Under the pieces are notes generated by a model. The model was given only the letters and a program-made list of their open reading frames with translations. It was not told where the DNA came from and searched no databases. The position numbers and the translations under genes are program-made. Below, piece after piece: positions 14,455-16,277 of a stretch of 16,277 nt of DNA; position 1 is the stretch's first letter, and each line of letters starts with the position of its first letter. Source of the stretch: an uncultured Clostridia bacterium (lineage in GTDB: Bacteria; Bacillota; Clostridia; Christensenellales; UBA1242); assembly GCA_934749845.1 (NCBI GenBank), contig CAKVHQ010000016.1, positions 1 through 16,277 on the forward strand, written 5' to 3'.

Positions 14455-15090
14455 CTACTCCTCCAACTGTTCCAATTCTCTTTTGAGTTCTTTTATTTGG
14501 CTGTTTATAGCCATTTTTGTGTTTGGTTGTTTTTCTGCATCACGAGTTTTTGTTAGCTTCTCAATCTCTGTTTTGTGCTTTTTTATTTGGTTGGTTCGAT
14601 CTGTGTATTCTTCAAAAGTTTCATCTTGTCTGAACTTTATTTTCGTGATGTAACTTACCATTGCTTTGAAAACATTTTCTAGTTTACTTGTGGTTGGAAA
14701 CTCTTCCTTGTTTTCTTCCTGCCAATCACTTTCGCAAGTTTTCAAAACCTTTGTTTTATCTTCAGTAAATACTTTTAGTGATGTGATATACTTGATTTCA
14801 CTGCCATATCGCAATCTAAAAAGTATTTGGAAGTTTATGTATTTATTCAGCGCATCTATAAACTTTATTGGGACAACTGCATTGTTAAGAACAATGTCCA
14901 TTATGTAGATTTCTTTCACATTTTCACTTGGTTCCAGGTTTGTCCTATCTGGTGACAATGTGTTTGCTAGAATGACTTTTGAAACAACTTGTGCATCCGT
15001 TTTTATTGTTTTGTCTGCCTTTATTGTTCTGAAAAGTTCAAGCATCTTAAAGTTTATATTTACAGCAGTTTTGTCGTTGTATATAAACAT
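14455..15090 (-). CDS. DUF4391-like protein
   Basis: A 211-aa protein encoded directly after the helicase. Length, the N-terminal strands with conserved helices, the block RLRYGSEIKYITSLKVF, and a C-terminal coiled coil (about 160-211, TDRTNQIKKHKTEIEKLTK ...) agree with DUF4391 as I remember it. That family is typically found next to SNF2-type helicases and type III-like Mod and Res genes. The molecular function is not established to my knowledge. A strong ribosome binding site TAAGGAGAAAAG precedes the ATG, and only 20 bases separate it from the helicase stop. The assignment is from neighbourhood and motif memory together. Confidence 0.75.
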   Translation of the reverse strand: MFIYNDKTAVNINFKMLELFRTIKADKTIKTDAQVVSKVILANTLSPDRTNLEPSENVKEIYIMDIVLNNAVVPIKFIDALNKYINFQILFRLRYGSEIKYITSLKVFTEDKTKVLKTCESDWQEENKEEFPTTSKLENVFKAMVSYITKIKFRQDETFEEYTDRTNQIKKHKTEIEKLTKTRDAEKQPNTKMAINSQIKELKRELEQLEE

Positions 15091-15110
15091 CTTTTCTCCT
15101 TATCTTTTGG

Positions 15111-16277
15111 TTATTTCACTACTACGAAAGCAAGCAATTCGAAGTCATCAAGTCCTTTAATTTTCGCACCAGAAAGCACCATACTTCCTTGTTTGAAAAG
15201 TGCATTGATATCGCTTTGTTCTTTAACTTCAATTATGCTTTTTATAGCTTCTTCAAGTAGTTCTGAGTATTTGTGCATATCTAGTCCATCATTTGTTTCA
15301 TCATTGAACTTTTTATATGCTTTTGGAATTGGATCTTTTTGCCCTTTGCAAGACAAACGAAGTGCATCCAATATTTGTTTTACTTCTAAGTGGTTGTCTA
15401 TAATTTCCCCGTCTTCATTGACATATACGAGATAGTAAGGGTGCAACCTGTTTTGCCTATTGATATTCACATTGTTGTTTTGGTTCTTCAAAATGTAAAT
15501 AACACCTGGCACAACACCCTTTTCTTCATCTGCTGGTATAACGCAATGCATTCCCTTTGGCACTCGTTTTGGTTCGCCATAGGTTTTGATGAATTCGGCG
15601 GCATCCATTCTAAACTCGTTAAGTCCAAGGTCTGAGATTGAAATACCATTGTTTTGATCTTCAAGGTCAATGTTCTCGCCTTCACGAAGTTTCTTTATCT
15701 GAATTTCACGATAGTCATCCATTTGGTCATCAGGGTTAAGCAAGTTATCATCAGCTGTTGCTGTTTGGTCAACAATTGTCATTCTGCTCTTTACCCTATC
15801 TGTCAAGTTGATGTATTCGTTAAGTGGCAATGGTGGCCAAAAGTTTATAAGTCTAATAACTTTGTTTTTGCTTCCAAGTCTGTCAATACGACCAAATCTT
15901 TGAACGATGCGCACTGGATTCCAATGTATATCGTAATTTATGCAAAGGTCGCAGTCCTGCAAGTTTTGACCTTCGGAAATACAATCTGTCGCAATTAGCA
16001 CATCAATATCTTTGAAGCAATCATCATATTCGTGCTTATCAATCTTTGGACTCCATCTTATCTTTGGATCGTTATAGCTTTCAATCGTTTTTGGAATCCA
16101 ACCGAAGATTTCATCTCTGTGTTTACTTATTGGACTGAACATTGTAAGCAAGGTGTCGGTCTTTTTTGGACAATGCTTCAAGGTAACCTTATTTTGTCCA
16201 CCTTCTATCATTGCTGTTTCAATTCCATAAGTTTCTTTTAACCATTTATGTAGGTTGTCGTATAAGTAGTTTGCTGT
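15111..16277 (-). CDS. SNF2-type helicase, C-terminal part (5' end beyond the window)
   Basis: ATP-dependent DNA translocase; only the last 388 codons are inside, and the frame stays open to the window edge. Visible are the start of the second RecA lobe (TANYLYDNLHKW), motif V (VLIATDCISEGQNLQDCD) and motif VI (QRFGRIDRLG, with the arginine finger), followed by NFWPPLPLNEYINL. A C-terminal region of about 250 residues follows that lacks known motifs. Proteins of this type followed by DUF4391 are, as far as I recall, about 1000 aa and may carry a phospholipase D-like nuclease domain at the N-terminus; that part cannot be seen here. It is the first visible gene of the minus-strand operon, so the promoter also lies outside. 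Confidence 0.9.
   Translation of the reverse strand, partial: TANYLYDNLHKWLKETYGIETAMIEGGQNKVTLKHCPKKTDTLLTMFSPISKHRDEIFGWIPKTIESYNDPKIRWSPKIDKHEYDDCFKDIDVLIATDCISEGQNLQDCDLCINYDIHWNPVRIVQRFGRIDRLGSKNKVIRLINFWPPLPLNEYINLTDRVKSRMTIVDQTATADDNLLNPDDQMDDYREIQIKKLREGENIDLEDQNNGISISDLGLNEFRMDAAEFIKTYGEPKRVPKGMHCVIPADEEKGVVPGVIYILKNQNNNVNINRQNRLHPYYLVYVNEDGEIIDNHLEVKQILDALRLSCKGQKDPIPKAYKKFNDETNDGLDMHKYSELLEEAIKSIIEVKEQSDINALFKQGSMVLSGAKIKGLDDFELLAFVVVK

Noticed and set aside
14989..15435. 148-aa + strand frame over the helicase/DUF4391 junction
   Set aside because: It spans two well supported minus-strand genes, is Ser/Phe-rich as expected of antisense, and lacks a ribosome binding site.
9528..16277. 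BREX or DISARM assignment for the minus-strand operon
   Set aside because: There is no PglX/PglZ/BrxC, DUF1998 (DrmB) or DISARM methylase; Mod and Res are of type III style and DUF4391 fits a different cassette.
1..16277. CRISPR array, insertion sequence or integrase
   Set aside because: No regularly spaced repeats, no DDE/serine/tyrosine recombinase motifs and no flanking direct repeats were found by eye.

Overview
The window looks like a defence island from a low-G+C, Firmicutes-like bacterium (clostridial or mollicute-related gut lineage would fit; I cannot place it further). The grounds are strong A+T richness, clear AGGAG-type ribosome binding sites before most genes, simple hairpin-plus-T-run terminators, TGG for Trp and TGA used as a stop, so the standard code. 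No core housekeeping gene, tRNA, rRNA, transposase, integrase or CRISPR array is visible.

Left part, + strand. (1) A DpnII/MboI-type GATC restriction-modification operon: a DpnM-like adenine methylase (5' end outside the window), an unrecognised 217-aa protein, the DpnII-type endonuclease, a second methylase with motif order I-IV, and a 141-aa multi-pass membrane protein. (2) A 78-aa orphan gene with its own extended -10 promoter, a heavily structured leader and a clean terminator. (3) A minimal two-gene CBASS operon: a CD-NTase (cGAS/DncV-like nucleotidyltransferase) whose stop overlaps the start of a 4-TM effector of the S-4TM type.

Middle, 5752-6418. About 670 bases with no convincing gene. 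It holds three tandem + strand terminators and two minus-strand terminators, as expected where two operons converge, plus one doubtful 47-codon minus-strand ORF.

Right part, minus strand. A single compact operon entering from the right edge, transcribed in this order: SNF2-type helicase (only its C-terminal part is inside), DUF4391 protein, double zinc-ribbon protein, coiled protein with a C-terminal membrane segment, zinc-ribbon/TPR protein with a C-terminal membrane anchor, type III-type Mod methylase, DUF4238-like protein, small coiled-coil membrane protein, and type III-type Res helicase-nuclease. The helicase-DUF4391-Mod-Res backbone is a restriction-like defence cassette. The five genes lodged within it, overlapping by ATGA or TAATG at several junctions, are not part of the usual type III set and are the best candidate for an undescribed add-on. 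Base composition is mosaic: Res is much richer in G+C than the inserted genes and than the middle of Mod.

How the parts may work together: DpnII and the Mod/Res cassette would attack incoming unmodified DNA. CBASS would act later through a nucleotide signal and membrane disruption. The membrane and zinc-ribbon genes inside the type III operon could add a membrane-linked sensing or abortive branch; that last point is inference.
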